Source: JADGHX01 sp037200125
GTDB taxonomy: Bacteria; Pseudomonadota; Gammaproteobacteria; Steroidobacterales; Steroidobacteraceae
Assembly (NCBI GenBank): GCA_037200125.1
Contig: JBBCGS010000006.1
Span: 248,001-312,000 of the forward strand
DNA: 64,000 bases
Reading direction: 5' to 3'
The notes under the pieces were generated by a model. The model ran no database searches. It saw nothing but the letters and a program-made list of their open reading frames with translations, and was not told the origin of the DNA. The position numbers and the translations under genes were made by a program. Within the stretch, counting starts at the first letter, position 1. Every line of letters starts with the position of its first letter. This document shows positions 9,006 through 18,376 of this stretch, piece by piece.

Positions 9006-10070
9006 TCAGAAGGCCACCTGGGCCCAGAAGCCGAACTCGTCGTACTTGCCGTCACGCACGCCACCGATGTTGCCGTTGCTGGTCGCAACGACGCCGCCGC
9101 CATCGACCTTGTCGTTCTTGTAGACGAAGGCGACGTCGATGTTCTTGCGCGGATGGCTCACCACGCCGAGGTTGAAGTACTTGTCCTTCAGATTCGGGAG
9201 CAGATCCTTGCTCGTCTTGGCGTTGTCATAGCGACCGAACACGCCCCACAGGTCGGTGAAGTTGTAGGAGGCCCACACGGATTCACCGTCAGCCTTGTCG
9301 GTCGCGACGGTGAGGACGTTGTTCCAGTCCTTCGCCTGGAAATACTCGGCGCCGACACGCAGCGGACCATCCACATACGCAACGAGCGCGTCGAAGCGAT
9401 TGGCGGTGTGCTGCGTCGGCGTGGCGCTGTTTTCAATATCCTTGCCGAGCTTGCCGCTGTAACCACCGATGGCCAGCGTCAGGCCCTTCACCGGCACATA
9501 GCCGAGGCGGGCTTCGAAGTCCATGCTGTTCGACCGCGTGGGGTTCTTGTAGCCCGCGCCGTTGATGACGGAGGCCGCGTAACTGAACATGCCATCCGCC
9601 ACCTTGCCGCCGGCATGCACACCCCAGTCCGCCGATGTGCCGAACTTCAGGCGGTCGATGATGACGTTCTCGACGTACCGATAGCCGTACAAGTCTTCCA
9701 CGAACGGCACCCACGGCAGGTCGGCAGAGCCGAGGCGACCGATGAACGCATCCGACAGTTTCGCCTGCAGATAGGCCTTCTTGATGTAGATCTGCGACTC
9801 GCTGTCGTTGGCGACGTAGTTGAAGTCGCTCGTGACGTTCACGGACCAGATGTCGTCGAAGTTATGCGTCGCGCCGAGATAGAAGCGCTTGACGTCGATG
9901 CCGGTGCCGTTCGCGGCGGACTCGACACCATCGTTCTTGAGATCGATGTTGGAGAAGTCCGCGAACATCTTGCCGCTGATCACGGTGGATTCACCGTCCG
10001 CGAGCGCGGGTCCGGCAATGGCCATCGCGAGCAGGCAGGCGACGGGGGCAACGAGGGATTTCTTTTGCAT
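9006..10070 (-). CDS. OprO/OprP-type phosphate-selective porin
   Basis: About 354 residues. A signal peptide (MQKKSLVAPVACLLAMAIAGPALA) leads into a beta-barrel of the phosphate-selective porin O/P family: KMFADFSNIDLKNDGVES, GIDVKRFYLGATHNFDDIWS, YIKKAYLQAKLSDAFIGRLG and a terminal aromatic strand ending WAQVAF, as needed for outer-membrane assembly. Anion- or phosphate-selective trimeric pores of this family supply the periplasm under phosphate limitation. The ATG at 10070 has a GGAG ribosome site; the frame stays open far upstream but that part overlaps the regulator gene. Its place directly before pstS supports a role in phosphate uptake. Confidence 0.9.
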   Translation of the reverse strand: MQKKSLVAPVACLLAMAIAGPALADGESTVISGKMFADFSNIDLKNDGVESAANGTGIDVKRFYLGATHNFDDIWSVNVTSDFNYVANDSESQIYIKKAYLQAKLSDAFIGRLGSADLPWVPFVEDLYGYRYVENVIIDRLKFGTSADWGVHAGGKVADGMFSYAASVINGAGYKNPTRSNSMDFEARLGYVPVKGLTLAIGGYSGKLGKDIENSATPTQHTANRFDALVAYVDGPLRVGAEYFQAKDWNNVLTVATDKADGESVWASYNFTDLWGVFGRYDNAKTSKDLLPNLKDKYFNLGVVSHPRKNIDVAFVYKNDKVDGGGVVATSNGNIGGVRDGKYDEFGFWAQVAF

Positions 10071-10156
10071 TGAGAAGCTCCAGTAAAAACGCCGGAATGC
10101 AGTGCCTATTGGCGCCGGCGAGGGATCGAACAAATCGGACGTTCCGTTGGGATGTT

Positions 10157-10855
10157 TCATGGGTCGCTGCTTCCGGCCAGCCGGTAGCCGTGACGACTCA
10201 CGGTGTGAAGCACGTTGTCGCAGCCCACGGCATCGAGCGCGCGCCGCAGCCGGCACACGCTGACGTCGAGGACGCGACTGCGAAGAGTTTTGGTGCCGCC
10301 CCAGATGCGATAGAGAAGCAGGTCGCGCGGCACGAGCTCGTTGGGCCGCGACAGAAGCAGCTCGAACAACCGTTGCTCCGTCGGACCGATGGGCGCGGCG
10401 CGCTTTCCCCGCCGGATCAAGCCGGCCGCGCAATCGAGGCGCAGCTCGGCCAGCACGCCGGGCGCATGCGAGCCGCCGACGCGTTTGCGATCCACGTTGG
10501 CGCGCACGCGCGCGACGAAGTCTTCCGGCGAAACGGGCTCGCGGATGAGATCGTCGATGCCGCATTGGCGCGCGCAACCCGCATCGCGCTCGGCTTCGCG
10601 CTCGACGAGCGCAAGCACCGGCAGATCGCGCGTGAGCACGTCTTCGCGCAGCGTGCACACGAAATCCTGAATCCAGTTCTCGAGCAGCGCGGCCGCGATG
10701 AGCAGCAAATGTGGATAACTGTTACCGATGAGCGAGCGCGCGCACGTCGTGTCGCAAGCTTCAACGACGCTGAAGCCCGCGCAGCGCAGGCCGAACGCGT
10801 TCAAGCTGCGCCGTTGCGCCTCTTCGTCGAGCACCAGGATTCTTTCGCCTGACAT
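10157..10855 (-). CDS. PhoB/OmpR-type regulator with degenerate (pseudo) receiver
   Basis: A 232-residue protein with a receiver-like domain (about 1-120) and an intact winged-helix DNA-binding domain (about 135-230: EQRLFELLLSRPNELVPRDLL, DVSVCRLRRAL, TVSRHGYRLAG). In the receiver the acidic pair survives (LVLDEEA) but the phospho-acceptor position reads HLLLIAAALL, with no aspartate at residues 53-56. The conserved Thr is Val (LALVERE) and the conserved Lys is Glu (LIREPVS). Phosphorylation in the usual way is therefore very unlikely. It is the first gene of the porin-pst-phoU run and no phoR is present, so it may regulate this operon by a phosphorylation-independent route. Confidence 0.85.
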   Translation of the reverse strand: MSGERILVLDEEAQRRSLNAFGLRCAGFSVVEACDTTCARSLIGNSYPHLLLIAAALLENWIQDFVCTLREDVLTRDLPVLALVEREAERDAGCARQCGIDDLIREPVSPEDFVARVRANVDRKRVGGSHAPGVLAELRLDCAAGLIRRGKRAAPIGPTEQRLFELLLSRPNELVPRDLLLYRIWGGTKTLRSRVLDVSVCRLRRALDAVGCDNVLHTVSRHGYRLAGSSDP

Positions 10856-11004
10856 GGGATCGCGGGTCGCGTTAAATTTCCGGACGCGCGCAATTCAATG
10901 GCTCGTTTGTTTCAGTCATGTTTCCCCGATCCGGCGCGTCGACGCGCGCGAGCGCGCTCACGCGCACACGTGCAGGGTGTCTGTAAGAATCATTCGATGA
11001 GGAA

Positions 11005-11070
11005 ATCCCGTACGCACGGGATGAGCGCGGAGAGGAACTACGTACGGCGCGGTGAGGGTCGACCCGTACG
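11005..11070. promoter_or_regulatory. Cluster of CGTACG palindromes upstream of the pst-locus regulator
   Basis: The hexamer palindrome CGTACG occurs three times in 62 bp (11009-11014, 11041-11046, 11065-11070), twice inside CCCGTACG. The first lies in a 7-bp-stem hairpin ATCCCGT-acgc-ACGGGAT (11005-11022), which could alternatively end the upstream FixJ-type gene. The interval holds no gene and sits 150-250 bp before the start of the pseudo-receiver regulator. A role as operator or promoter element is inferred; no convincing PhoB box was found. Confidence 0.4.
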
Positions 11071-11120
11071 GTGTCTGAACACCAACAGATATGCGCCGCC
11101 GGAGCGGCACATGTAAAAAA

Positions 11121-11771
11121 TCATTGCGAGCCGTCCTTCGGACCGGTCTGCGGTCGATCCGACGTTGCAGCTCGAGCTTCGATAGCGAGACGCACGACGT
11201 CCGCGAGGGTGCCGCACTGAAGCTTGTCCATCATGCGTGCCTTGTAGACCTCGACCGTGCGCGCACTGATCGAAAGCTTCTCCGCGATCTCCTTGTGCGA
11301 GAGGCCGTCCGCCAGGGCATCGAGCACTTCGCGCTCACGCGCCGTGAGACGCGCGAGACGCGCGTTCGTCTGTACATGCTGCGTGTGGGTGCGATGAAGC
11401 TCCTCGTCGATGCGAATCGCGTTCATGAGCACGTCGATCAGCACTTCGTCATTCACCGGTTTCTCGAGGAAGTCGACAGCCCCGCTCTTGAGCGCGGCGC
11501 GCGTGGTGTTGACGTCGCCGTGCGCGGTGAGCACCACCACCGGCAGCTGGATACCACGTTCCCGCAGCGCCTCCTGCAGATCGAGGCCGCTCATGCCCTG
11601 CATCTTGAGGTCGGTGAGCAGGCAGCCGCGCCAGCTTGGGTGGTAGACGGCCAGAAAGTCTTCCGCCGACGCGAAGACCGACGAACGCAGGCCCTTGAGC
11701 GAGATCAGGAGACTCAGGGCATCGCGGATCGACGCGTCGTCATCGACCAGAAAAACGGTGTGCTCACTCAC
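11121..11771 (-). CDS. FixJ/TtrR-type LuxR-family response regulator
   Basis: A 216-residue two-domain regulator. The receiver is intact: acidic pair VDDDAS, phospho-acceptor in LLTDLKMQGMSGLDL, Thr in VVLTAHGD and Lys in FLEKPV. The C-terminal LuxR/GerE helix-turn-helix is LTAREREVLDALADGLSHKEIAEKL followed by ISARTVEVYKARMMDKL. It starts 9 bp after the end of the downstream-oriented histidine kinase reading frame on the same strand and is almost certainly its partner. Target genes are not evident. Length and motifs are normal for FixJ-like proteins. Confidence 0.92.
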   Translation of the reverse strand: MSEHTVFLVDDDASIRDALSLLISLKGLRSSVFASAEDFLAVYHPSWRGCLLTDLKMQGMSGLDLQEALRERGIQLPVVVLTAHGDVNTTRAALKSGAVDFLEKPVNDEVLIDVLMNAIRIDEELHRTHTQHVQTNARLARLTAREREVLDALADGLSHKEIAEKLSISARTVEVYKARMMDKLQCGTLADVVRLAIEARAATSDRPQTGPKDGSQ

Positions 11772-11780
11772 GGATCGACC

Positions 11781-13405
11781 TCATGCTCGCTCGGGAAGGG
11801 CCGGCGCTTCGATGGGAAGGCGAAGCTTGAAGCAAGCGCCGCCCAGCGTCGAGCTACGTCCGAAGGACAGATCCCCCCCGCGTGCCTGCGCCAGCGTGCG
11901 GCTGATCGCAAGGCCGAGCCCCATGCCGCCGGGCCGCGTCGTCACGAAGGGCTCGAAGATCTCGCGCGACACCTCGGGGGAGATGCCGGGCCCGGAATCC
12001 TCGACGCTCAGGATCAACTCGTCCCGCGAGCGGGTCGCGTGCAGCTCGATGCGACGCTGCGAGGCCGGCCCGCGGCTCACCGCATCGATCGCGTTGGCGA
12101 TCAGGTTATGCAGCACGATCTCGAGCTGCGTGGGGTCGCCTTCGACCGGCGGCACGCTGCCGTCGATGGTCGAGGTGAGGGTTGCGCTCGCAAGCCGCAG
12201 GTTCTCCTGAAAAGAGGCGGTGACTCGGGTGCTCAGCGCGGCGAAGTCGACTCGCTCGCGCTTCACGGCGCCCCCGCGATAGAAATCGCGCAGCTTGCGC
12301 AGGACGTCCGAAGCGCGCATCGCTTCATTCACCGATTTCTCCAGGATCGCGCGCAGCTGAGGATCGGCCTCCGCGTGGCGCGAAGCGAGGATGTCCGAGG
12401 CGCGCAGATACGACAACCAGCGCCGTGATCGGCTGATTCAACTCGTGGGCGAGCGCCGAGGTGAGCTCGCCCGCCACCGCGAAACGCGTCGCGCGGGCAA
12501 GCTCGGCGTCCCGCTGGCGCAGGCGGTGAAGGATCGCCGCGCGCTCCGCCACCACGGCGCCGAGCAACAGCGCCGAGAGACCGAGCGTCAGCAACAGCAC
12601 CTGGAGGTCGAGGAATCGGGGCGTATGGATTTCGGCGCGGGCCGCGACGATGAGCCCGGCTTGAATCGCGAGCAACCGCGAACAACGCGCCGGTGATCCG
12701 CCATCGAAGCGCGATCCAGATGATCGGCACGAACGACAGCAGGTAGAAGAATCGCAGCTGATCCGCGGCGGGCAGGAAAGAACACCACGAGCAGCGTGGC
12801 CAGCACCAAAGCGCCTTGCAGGACCGCCTCGCGCCAATGACTGCGCAGCACGTCGACACGATGGGGCCAATGCCCCACCAGAATGAGCAGTGGCGTCAGC
12901 ATGAGGATGCCGTTCATATCCGCCATGCCGTATCGAGCGGCGCCGCGCAGGGCGTCTTCGGTGGAGACGTCGCCGGCGGCCACGAAGATGCCCACGTATC
13001 CAATCGCGACGACGGATGAGGCGACGACGGTTGCCACCGCCATACGACCGGCCGCGCGCGCGCTGAGCAGCGGCCCGGCCAGATCGAGCCGGCGCAGGAT
13101 CGCGGCGAGCGCGCCGTAGATCACCCCGATCCACAGGCACACGGCAACGCTGAGCGGAACGGCGACGTCGCTCGAAGAAACCAGCGCGTCGGACAGCAAC
13201 GCCGCGACGACGGTAACCGGCCACAGCGCGGCCCGTACACGAGCAGGAATGCGAGGGTAAGCCCGGTCTGCGGGTTCCACGGAGTGATCTCCGGCTTGAG
13301 CACGGGACGCGCGTAGCTCAGCCAGGCCAGAGCCACGTAGAGAAGGACGTAGACGGCGACGGGCAGGACAAGCCCCTGCCCGCGCCGCCCGGATTCGGCA
13401 GCCAT
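11781..13405 (-). pseudogene. MASE1-domain sensor histidine kinase, broken by four frameshifts
   Basis: A FixL-like sensor kinase read in five consecutive pieces. From 13405: MAAESGRRG then membrane segments and ITPWNPQTGLTLAFLLVYG (MASE1 start). Shift near 13230 (one G missing in a G run) into AALWPVTVVAALLSDALV and further MASE1 helices. Shift near 12777 into ADQLRFFYLLSFVPIIWIAL. Shift near 12680 into LAIQAGLIVAARAEIH and the H box SALAHELNQPITAL. Shift near 12415 into SYLRASDILASRH and the ATPase part with LIANAIDAVSRG, VEDSGPGI and GGMGLGLAI. All conserved blocks survive, so sequencing error is as likely as true inactivation. It pairs with the FixJ-type gene 9 bp downstream. Confidence 0.75.
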
Positions 13406-13472
13406 GGGCCGCAGTATGCCGCCGCGGCGACGATCCGTGCACGGTCAGCGTGCCGTGGACGGCGGGGTTGTT

Positions 13473-14278
13473 TCAATCCTGAATGTGGTACATGCCAACG
13501 CCGAGCCGCGTCACTTCGCCGTCCGGCGCATCGCTCCGCGCTTCATGCTCGGTGAGCCACGCATCGAGCCGCTCGAGAAAAGCCTGGCCTTCCGCGTCGA
13601 GAAACTTGCGGAACTCCGGTAGCGCGCTCTTCGCGATCCGGTCGTTCACGGCCGCGCGTTCGAAGCGCGCGGGTATCTTCGCCGTGCGGGTGAGGTTGTG
13701 AACATACGTGGTGGCCAGGGCCGCCATGCCCCTGCCCCATAGACCGATCACGTTCTCATCGATCGTGTGCAGCAGATAGTTGCGCGTCAGGGGCTCCCAG
13801 CGGCCATCGGCAAGCTCGTGGATCGAACCGGCGGCGCGCAGCTCCCTGAGCAACGTCGAAAGGGGTACGTCGCCACCACTGCAATGGCGCACGAGCGCGG
13901 CGAACGTCGCGCCAGGCCCTTCGACAGGTAGCGGCAACGGTTTGCCCTTCGAATCGAGGAAGCGCTGATCGAGATGCCATGCGTCAGAACCAACGAAGCT
14001 TTGGTCACGAAGCCCGTCAGCGTCTCCGGGGAGGCTTCGAGCTTCTCGCGCTGCTTGCGCACGTCGCGACGCGCGAGACCCGTGAGCACGGCGGTGCGCG
14101 ACACATTCGTGGGCCGGCCGCGCTTGCCAAACTGCTTCGTCGCGACCTCCACGAAGGTGGTCTTGGCGAGCTCGGAAAAGTCACGCCAGGTGACCCCGCA
14201 ACGGATCAGGATGTAGATGACCGGCTTCAGCCACTGCCGGCTTGCCGCGAGAACTTGTGTGGTGGATGCGGATGTCAT
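13473..14278 (-). CDS. DUF6502 family protein, one frameshift
   Basis: Two overlapping frames make one protein of about 268 residues. The N-terminal part (from 14278) has the family start LKPVIYILIRCGVTWRDFSELAKTTFVEVA and NVSRTAVLTGLARRDV, which looks like a winged-helix region. Near 13988 the frame must shift by one base to continue as SDAWHLDQRFLDSKGKPLPLP and VRHCSGGDVPLSTLLRELRAAG, ending at 13473. Function of DUF6502 is not known; a DNA-binding role is plausible from the helix pattern. It is divergent from the esterase gene at 14523. The frameshift is probably a sequencing slip because both halves are well conserved. Confidence 0.7.
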
Positions 14279-14522
14279 GATGGAGCACTTTTACCGACCT
14301 GAAGCCGACGCGCCTCACGCGCGCAGCGCGGCTCCGAGGGGCCGTATATGAGATCAGACGTACCAGATGAGGCAAGATGTCCGCCTATCGGGACATCGGC
14401 CTCCGGTACGGGAGGCGCTGGCGACGGGCGATCGGCGCTTATGTCAAGCGTTCGCCTCGCCAGCCGATGTCGCATAACCTCAAATCCACCCGCGCGTGCG
14501 CGGGTCAACGTGAGAGGCCGGA

Positions 14523-15892
14523 ATGCGAAATCGGTTGATGAGCGCGCTGCTGGCCGGCGCGATTGCTGCGAGCTGTGCCTTGGCGTCGGGCGCGGACGTC
14601 GATACGACACCGGAACCTGAGAGCCCGACGCTGCGTACGCTCGCGGCGGCACTGGGCAGGCACGACGATCACGCGCTCGACGCGTTCTGGAAGCGGATCA
14701 AGTCCAGCCACAACCCGATCATCGAGAGCGTGCCGGGCCATCCGGACGACGCGCTGTTCACGTTCATCTGGGAAGCCGAACCGAATCAGTCGCGGTCAAC
14801 ACGCTGTTCAACGGCTGGTTTCCGCTGCATGCGCAACGCGGGTTCGATCCGTTCACGCGTCTCGGTGACAGCAACGTCTGGTACACGAGCTACACGCTGC
14901 CGCGCACGGCGCAGATTCGTTATGAGCTGATCGCACCCAAGGGGTGGCACGCGTCGCCCGATCGCGCCACGTACTTCACGATGGACGACAAGGAATACGA
15001 GACGTTCCACGATCCGCTCAATCCGGATCTCCTCGACTGGAACAACTCCATCGTCTCGCACGCTCAGGGTCCGGATGCCAGGACGAGCGTGTATCTGAAG
15101 AAACGCGATGGCGTGCCGGCCGGAGCGGTGGAGAACTTCGACGTCGAGAGCGGGATTCTCGGCAACAAGCGAACCGTGCGCGTGTATCTCCCACCCGGCT
15201 ACAAGCGCGGCGGGAGCGACTACGGCCTGCTGCTCGCGTACGACGGCAACCAGTACACCCTCGCGGTGCCGACCCCGATGATCCTCGACAACATGATCGC
15301 GGCGAAGGCCATCCCGCCCGTTGTCGCTGTATTTCTCGAGTCGCCCGATCGCGACGTGGAGTTTCCGCCGAACGATGACTTCCAGAAATTCGTCGGTGCG
15401 GAACTGATCCCTCAGCTGCGCGCGCGCTATCGCATCAGCCGCGATCCCTCACGCAGCGCCGTGCTCGGCTCGAGCTACGGCGGGCTTGCCGCGCTCTACA
15501 CGGGGTTCGTTCACCCCGAGCTGTTCGGCAACGTCATCTCGCAATCGGGTTCCTTCGGATGGTCGCCGCCTTCGCAGGACGCGCCCACGCCACCGCAGTC
15601 GCCGCTTCCTTTTCGCGCTACCAACGCCGACAGCGGCTATCTGATCAAGCAAGTCGCGGAAGGATCGCCCCGCAAGCTGCGCTTGTATCTCGATGCCGGC
15701 GTGTGGGAAGGCGGCGGCATGTTGTCTTCGAATCGACTGATGCGCGCGGTGCTCGTCGGCAAGGGCTACGACGTGACCTATCGCGAAGCGCCCGGCACGC
15801 ACTCGTCCTACTACTGGATGCTGCGACTGCCGGATGGTCTCCAAGACGCGCTGTCCGTCTCCTGCAAAGAATGTACGTCGCAAACGAGGTGA
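14523..15892 (+). CDS. Enterochelin esterase-like hydrolase, one frameshift
   Basis: A secreted esterase of the Fes/IroE type. A signal peptide MRNRLMSALLAGAIAASCALASG is followed by an N-terminal immunoglobulin-like domain: FTFIWEAEPNQ, then after a one-base shift near 14787 the frame continues VAVNTLFNGWFPL and VWYTSYTLPRTAQIRYELIAPKG. The alpha/beta-hydrolase part follows: NKRTVRVYLPPGYKRGG, LLLAYDGNQYT, the nucleophile motif VLGSSYGGLAAL (serine in GSSYGG), a QSGSFGWSP segment and a catalytic-type His in APGTHSSYYW. Such enzymes hydrolyse siderophore or other esters. The shift lies in a region with no long run; either a sequencing error or a pseudogene. Confidence 0.75.
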
Positions 15893-15928
15893 CGCTTCAC
15901 CACACCATGAAGTGGCCGCGTCGGTGTA

Positions 15929-16753
15929 CTAACTCGACGCGCGCCAGCGGCTCGCGAACGTATCCATCTCCGCCGCGCCCATGTCGGAGATGCACCAGAC
16001 TTCGAAGCCGCCCTCTTCCCAGCGACGCAGATTGAAGCCGTCGACCTGCCGCGACTGGAAGATCGTTCCACTCTCCGGTCGCGCGGGCCAGATGAACACG
16101 TCGACCGTGTGCCGGCCCGCCTGGTACACCAGCACCGCGGCCGTGCGCGCCTCGACAACATCGATGCGGCCGCCTTTCAGCACGTAACCATCCGCATCGA
16201 GTTGCTTCACCGGCGGCGCGAAATCGACCTTGCCGGCGAACCACGGTTTGACGGTGTGGTGATCGGTCGAAACGACATCGATGAGATGCGAATCGAGCTG
16301 CATGGCGCGCAGGTGATTGTTCACGAGCTGCGCGCCCACATCGGACGAGCGAGGCGCGACCGAAATCACCACCGCCACGAGAACGACCGCGGCCGCCGCG
16401 GCCCATGCGGCGGAGGAACGCCACGACCATCGCCGCGCACGCGGCGGCGCTGGCCATCGCGTCGACGAGCTGTCCGTGCGAGTGGAGACTCCGGCGCCGA
16501 GAGATGCCTTGCCGTTCGACTGCGCGCCATCGGCCATGGCGCGGCCGAGCCGCTCCCGAAGCCGCGGTGAGCTGTTGTATCGAGACGCCGCACGCAGCAG
16601 GGCCCGCGACCGCACCAGCTTCTCCTGGACGGCGCGACACTCCGCGCATTCTTCCCGGTGCCGAACGAGCGCGGCCGCCTGGGCGGCGTCGAGCTCCCCA
16701 TCGAAATCAGCCTGCACGAGCAATGTTTGCTCACATTCAGGCAGGGTGTTCAT
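15929..16753 (-). CDS. Anti-sigma factor with zinc-finger-like N-terminus
   Basis: About 274 residues. The N-terminal domain has the anti-sigma zinc-finger pattern LLVQADFDGELDAAQAAALVRHREECAECRAVQ with H and CxxC. A single membrane segment (SAAWAAAAAVVLVAVVISV) follows near residue 135, then a periplasmic domain HTVKPWFAGKVDFAPPV with strands to the end. This layout fits an inner-membrane anti-sigma factor of the ECF class that holds the sigma factor encoded just upstream. The start ATG overlaps the sigma-gene stop as ATGA, indicating coupled translation and stoichiometric synthesis. The signal that releases the sigma factor is unknown. Confidence 0.87.
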   Translation of the reverse strand: MNTLPECEQTLLVQADFDGELDAAQAAALVRHREECAECRAVQEKLVRSRALLRAASRYNSSPRLRERLGRAMADGAQSNGKASLGAGVSTRTDSSSTRWPAPPRARRWSWRSSAAWAAAAAVVLVAVVISVAPRSSDVGAQLVNNHLRAMQLDSHLIDVVSTDHHTVKPWFAGKVDFAPPVKQLDADGYVLKGGRIDVVEARTAAVLVYQAGRHTVDVFIWPARPESGTIFQSRQVDGFNLRRWEEGGFEVWCISDMGAAEMDTFASRWRASS

Positions 16754-17283
16754 GCTTGCTCCCCGGCCGCTTCGGCCAGCAGCTTCCGGCCACGCCAAAG
16801 GCGCGACATCACTGTTCCGATGGGCACGTCGATGACGCGGGCAATCTCCTTATAGGAGAGCTCCTCGATTTCCCGAAGCACGAGGCATTCGCGCAGCTCC
16901 AGGGGCAGCCGGGCGAGCAGCCGCTGCACGAGCCGTTCATCTTCTTCACGCATCAGCGTTGCCTCGGGTTCCTGGCGCGCATCGCCCGCTACGTAGAGCG
17001 CCGCCGCTTCGAGCTCGACCTCCGCGACATCGGCGATCTCGCCCGGCGCGTTGTTCCGCAGCCGTGTCAGCGCGACGTTCCGCACGATCTGCAGCACCCA
17101 CGCGCGCGCGTTCTCCCCTCGAAAGCCGGGGAAGTATTTGAGCGCGCGTAGCATGGCGTCCTGCACCACATCGTCCGCCAGCATGGGGTCGCGCACGAGC
17201 CAGCGCGCCAGGTTGCAGGCGGAATCCAGATGGGTTTCGACCAGCGCTACGAAGGCTGAATCGGCTGTTGAACGAGGCGGCAT
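16750..17283 (-). CDS. ECF-family RNA polymerase sigma factor
   Basis: About 177 residues. Region 2 is seen in HLDSACNLARWLVRDPMLADDVVQDAMLRAL with the following FPGFRGENARAWVLQIVRN, and region 4 in LLARLPLELRECLVLREIEELSYKEIARVIDVPIGTVMSRLWRGRK. These bind the -10 and -35 promoter elements. The ATG at 17283 gives a normal ECF length; the frame stays open further upstream but with low-complexity sequence. It forms an operon with the anti-sigma gene. No obvious target promoter was found in the window. Confidence 0.9.
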   Translation of the reverse strand: MPPRSTADSAFVALVETHLDSACNLARWLVRDPMLADDVVQDAMLRALKYFPGFRGENARAWVLQIVRNVALTRLRNNAPGEIADVAEVELEAAALYVAGDARQEPEATLMREEDERLVQRLLARLPLELRECLVLREIEELSYKEIARVIDVPIGTVMSRLWRGRKLLAEAAGEQA

Positions 17284-17481
17284 CGGAGAGCGTCGGCCCT
17301 TGAATCCGGCACGGCACGCCGGGACTGGAAATGTAGACCTCGGGGCCGCCCGTTTTATTCCCCGGGGGATGGCGCGGGAGTAACGGGGTGGCCCGCGAGT
17401 CTCCCACGGCACCTATCGCGTGGTGGCTCGTCATGAACCATCGCGGACCGCTCCAACGCGCTGCGCGCGCAGCGCCAACTA

Positions 17482-17997
17482 TCAGCGCATGAGGTTGAGC
17501 GGCTTCGGCAACTTCGCGAGCAGCTCGTCGCTGAACCGCGCATCGATGTGGAAGAACGCCATGCGCGCCACCTTGTCCGAGCGGTTTTCCCAGGCGTGAT
17601 CGGTGCCGCGCTGGACCACGACCTCGCCTTTTTTCAGCGTGACTTCGCTGTCATCCAGCACCAGCACGATCTCGCCCTCGATCACGACGACGTAGTCGAT
17701 CGTCTTCGTCCGGTGCATCACGGTGCGCTTGCCGCCTTCGTTCGGCGGGTAGATGTCGATGATGCGCAGCAGATGGCCGGCCCCCGGCATGATCGTGAAC
17801 TCGCGTTCGTTCGGCTCCCGCGCCTCGGTTGAAGTGAGCGTCGGCACCGCCTCCGGCACGTTCCACATCTCGTGGAAATCCGCGCCCACGTCCTTGCCGC
17901 TCATGGGGTGATGCTGCGGCGGCGGACCGTCGGACAGCACGATGGATTTGCCGCTCTGGTCGTGGCCGGTTACGACACGTCGGGTGGGCGTTGGCAC
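17482..17997 (-). CDS. Cupin-domain protein
   Basis: A 171-residue protein with a GTG start preceded by GGAGAG. The cupin barrel is visible in two halves: PNEGGKRTVMHRTKTIDYVVVIEGEI, with the metal-ligand-type His and the E of the first motif, and KKGEVVVQRGTDHAWENRSD for the second motif with its His. Single-domain cupins of this kind include dioxygenases, isomerases and binding proteins; the substrate is not apparent. It stands alone, with 198 bp separating it from the ECF sigma gene downstream. Confidence 0.82.
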   Translation of the reverse strand: MPTPTRRVVTGHDQSGKSIVLSDGPPPQHHPMSGKDVGADFHEMWNVPEAVPTLTSTEAREPNEREFTIMPGAGHLLRIIDIYPPNEGGKRTVMHRTKTIDYVVVIEGEIVLVLDDSEVTLKKGEVVVQRGTDHAWENRSDKVARMAFFHIDARFSDELLAKLPKPLNLMR

Positions 17998-18061
17998 AGG
18001 AACTCTCCTCTCGGTTCAATCGAATCGAGTATGCCACGGCGGAATGGCGTGAGACCTTGCC

Positions 18062-18325
18062 CTAGCCGGTGCGATCGGTACCGAGCTTTCCGGTGGCGAG
18101 ATAGGACAGCTCGCTATCGGAGAGCTGCTCGGATGAAAGCACCTTGCGCGCGCGACCCAGCAACTGCGTGGGCACGAGAACCTGGCAGCTGCGTGCGGCA
18201 CCGAAGATGGCCGACTCCGACAGCACTTGCGTGGGCACGCCTTCGCCATTCAGACGATCGCTGATCAATTGAGCGGAGACCGTGTCGAACACGGTAACGA
18301 GAAGTTGCCAGGTCGATTCGGACAT
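18062..18325 (-). CDS. DUF2007-type small protein
   Basis: An 87-residue protein. The pattern LLVTVFDTVSAQLISDRLNGEGVPTQV followed by CQVLVPTQLLGRARKVL is that of the DUF2007 (putative signal-transducing protein) family, a small ferredoxin-like fold found next to many genes. Its function is unknown. It lies between the cupin gene and the two-component genes, all on the minus strand, with short gaps. Confidence 0.7.
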   Translation of the reverse strand: MSESTWQLLVTVFDTVSAQLISDRLNGEGVPTQVLSESAIFGAARSCQVLVPTQLLGRARKVLSSEQLSDSELSYLATGKLGTDRTG

Positions 18326-18376
18326 CGTGCCGGGACTATGCCCGCATCGGGCGATGGCTGCAAAGCAGCCGCGATC

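Noticed and set aside
10856..11120. A PhoB box before the phosphate operon regulator
   Set aside because: The closest match (CTGTAAGAATCATT near 10980) departs too far from the tandem consensus.
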